A DNA stretch of 64,000 bases from Psychroserpens damuponensis (GTDB taxonomy: Bacteria > Bacteroidota > Bacteroidia > Flavobacteriales > Flavobacteriaceae): assembly GCF_000826655.1 (NCBI RefSeq), contig NZ_JXJO01000019.1, positions 1-64,000 of the forward strand. Direction: 5' to 3'. Of this stretch, positions 62,780 through 64,000 are shown piece by piece. The position numbers and the translations under genes were made by a program. Below the pieces are notes generated by a model. It saw only the letters and a program-made list of their open reading frames with translations, was not told the origin of the DNA and searched no databases. The number at the start of each line of letters is the position of its first letter. Position 1 is the stretch's first letter.

Positions 62780-62787
62780 CAAATATA
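62780..62787 (-). promoter_or_regulatory. Promoter -7 element of the TlpA-like gene
   Basis: On the minus strand 62787-62780 reads TATATTTG, a full TAnnTTTG match. With the start at 62745 the leader is about 30 bases; from 62769 the transcript would be nearly leaderless. Confidence 0.55.
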
Positions 62788-62918
62788 AACTTCTTACAAC
62801 TATTGTCTAGCAAAGTGTTTAATATCAATCTTTTTTTGGGTTTTTAAAATTTCCGAAGAAAATATTAAGATTAGGGCTATTTTTTAACAAAAAACTATCG
62901 CTAAACTATTAGTATTAT

Positions 62919-62926
62919 TATCTTTG
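62919..62926 (+). promoter_or_regulatory. Promoter -7 element of pheT
   Basis: TATCTTTG matches TAnnTTTG 21 bases before the pheT ATG. A dispersed word (62851-62858) is upstream. There is no pheS gene in front, so pheT has its own promoter. Confidence 0.55.
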
Positions 62927-62946
62927 CCAATTGACAAAATAAGACG

Positions 62947-64000
62947 ATGAAAATATCATACAACTGGCTAAAACAATTTTTAAAAACCGATTGGCCTGCT
63001 GAGAAAACTGGAGATTTATTAACCGATTTAGGTCTAGAAATTGAAGGTATAGACAGTTACCAATCTGTAAAAGGAGGATTAGAGGGTATTGTTGTAGGTG
63101 AGGTTTTAACTTGCGTACAACATCCAAATGCAGATAGATTAAAAGTAACTACTGTAAATATTGGTGCTAACGAACCATTACAAATTGTTTGTGGAGCTCC
63201 TAATGTTGCTGCTGGTCAAAAAGTGCCTGTTGCTACTATTGGAACCACTTTATATACTGAAACTGGTGAAGCCTGGAAAATCAAGAAAGGAAAAATTAGA
63301 GGTGAGCAAAGTCACGGTATGATTTGCGCTGAAGACGAATTAGGTCTTGGAAAATCTCATGATGGGATTATGGTTCTTGATGCCGACATTGAAGTTGGAG
63401 CACTAGCTTCAGATATATTTGATATCGAAAATGATGAGGTTTTTGAAATAGGCTTAACTCCAAACAGAGCAGATGCCATGAGTCATTATGGTGTTGCTCG
63501 TGATTTAAAAGCGGGTTTATTACAAACTGATGATATTAATACTGAATTAATAACACCATCGGTTAGCTCGTTTCACGTAGACCGTAGATCACTAAAAGTA
63601 AGTGTCGAGGTTGAAGATTACAATTTGGCTCCTCGCTACTGTGGTATAACTATTACAGGTATTAAAGTTGAAGATTCACCTGCCTGGATACAACACAGAT
63701 TAAAAGCTATTGGTTTAACACCAAAAAACAATATTGTTGACATTACCAACTACGTGTTACATGAATTAGGGCAACCATTGCATGCCTTTGATGCTGCTAA
63801 AATTTCGGGAAGTAAAGTGGTTGTAAAAACCTTACCTGAAGGCACATTATTTACGACTCTAGATGATGTAGAGCGCAAACTAAGTGCTGATGATCTAATG
63901 ATTTGCGATGACGAAAAACCAATGTGCATTGCTGGTGTTTTTGGAGGTGCGTATTCTGGTGTTACCGAAACGACTACTAGTATTTTCTTAGAAAGTGCAT
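62947..64000 (+). CDS. pheT: Phenylalanine-tRNA ligase beta subunit, N-terminal part
   Basis: The first 351 residues are visible; the family length is about 800. The start MKISYNWLKQFLKTD, the tRNA-binding EMAP-like domain (about 40-155, with HPNADRLK and GAPNVAAGQKVPVA) and the B3/B4 editing region entry (LTPNRADAMSHYGVARDLKA, VDITNYVLHELGQPLHAFD) identify it. The right edge cuts the gene. It forms a heterotetramer with PheS, whose gene is not adjacent here. Confidence 0.97.
   Translation, partial: MKISYNWLKQFLKTDWPAEKTGDLLTDLGLEIEGIDSYQSVKGGLEGIVVGEVLTCVQHPNADRLKVTTVNIGANEPLQIVCGAPNVAAGQKVPVATIGTTLYTETGEAWKIKKGKIRGEQSHGMICAEDELGLGKSHDGIMVLDADIEVGALASDIFDIENDEVFEIGLTPNRADAMSHYGVARDLKAGLLQTDDINTELITPSVSSFHVDRRSLKVSVEVEDYNLAPRYCGITITGIKVEDSPAWIQHRLKAIGLTPKNNIVDITNYVLHELGQPLHAFDAAKISGSKVVVKTLPEGTLFTTLDDVERKLSADDLMICDDEKPMCIAGVFGGAYSGVTETTTSIFLESA

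Overview
The window is a chromosomal segment of an AT-rich Bacteroidota, almost certainly a marine-type Flavobacteriaceae. The reasons are the very low GC, promoters of the Bacteroidota type (TTG, about 19-21 bases, then TAnnTTTG), a secreted nuclease with a C-terminal Por/T9SS-like sorting domain, a BT4734-type primase, a one-chain 2-oxoacid dehydrogenase E1, and many lipoproteins and secreted proteins with short N-terminal signals. The species cannot be named from the sequence.

Positions 1 to about 7600 are the right end of an integrated mobile island. Reading leftward from the chromosome it has a zinc-finger/HTH excisionase-like gene, a tyrosine integrase, an unrecognised 356-residue protein, two small HTH proteins, a BT4734/DUF3987 primase-helicase-like protein, an XRE regulator, and a DNA methyltransferase with an N-terminal nuclease-like domain that runs off the left edge. 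The island abuts the 3' end of mnmE, and its junction holds a helically phased set of 10-base repeats. No relaxase, conjugation or capsid gene is visible.

From 7.6 kb to the right end the window is ordinary core and family-level genome: mnmE, a rhomboid protease, lipid A-type acyltransferase, glmM, AcpH, uvrA, a LOG-like hydrolase, a secreted T9SS nuclease, an M1-like/beta-barrel fusion, fused E1 dehydrogenase, holA, an OmpA lipoprotein, threonylcarbamoyl-AMP synthase, a triple glycogen-binding-like domain protein, PcrA/UvrD, an M20 amidohydrolase, a glutamate-synthase-like FMN protein, an M1 aminopeptidase paired with a patatin, recG, an amine oxidase, miaE, marC, a TlpA-like lipoprotein and the start of pheT. 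Clear intrinsic terminators close many units. No rRNA, tRNA, CRISPR array or insertion sequence was seen.

The most striking pattern is a dispersed word, TTCCGAAG/CTTCGGAA (extended form TTTTCTTCGGAAATGT). I located at least 29 copies by eye between 8.5 and 62.9 kb, in both orientations, in three different reading frames and in intergenic gaps, against roughly one expected. It has no exact copy in the 7.5-kb island. It behaves like a genome-wide DNA signal, for example an uptake-type or chromosome-organising word, rather than a coding feature. Other points of note are a glycosyltransferase that appears to start at CTG, a palindrome over the promoter of the restriction regulator, and two adjacent palindromes upstream of the E1 gene.
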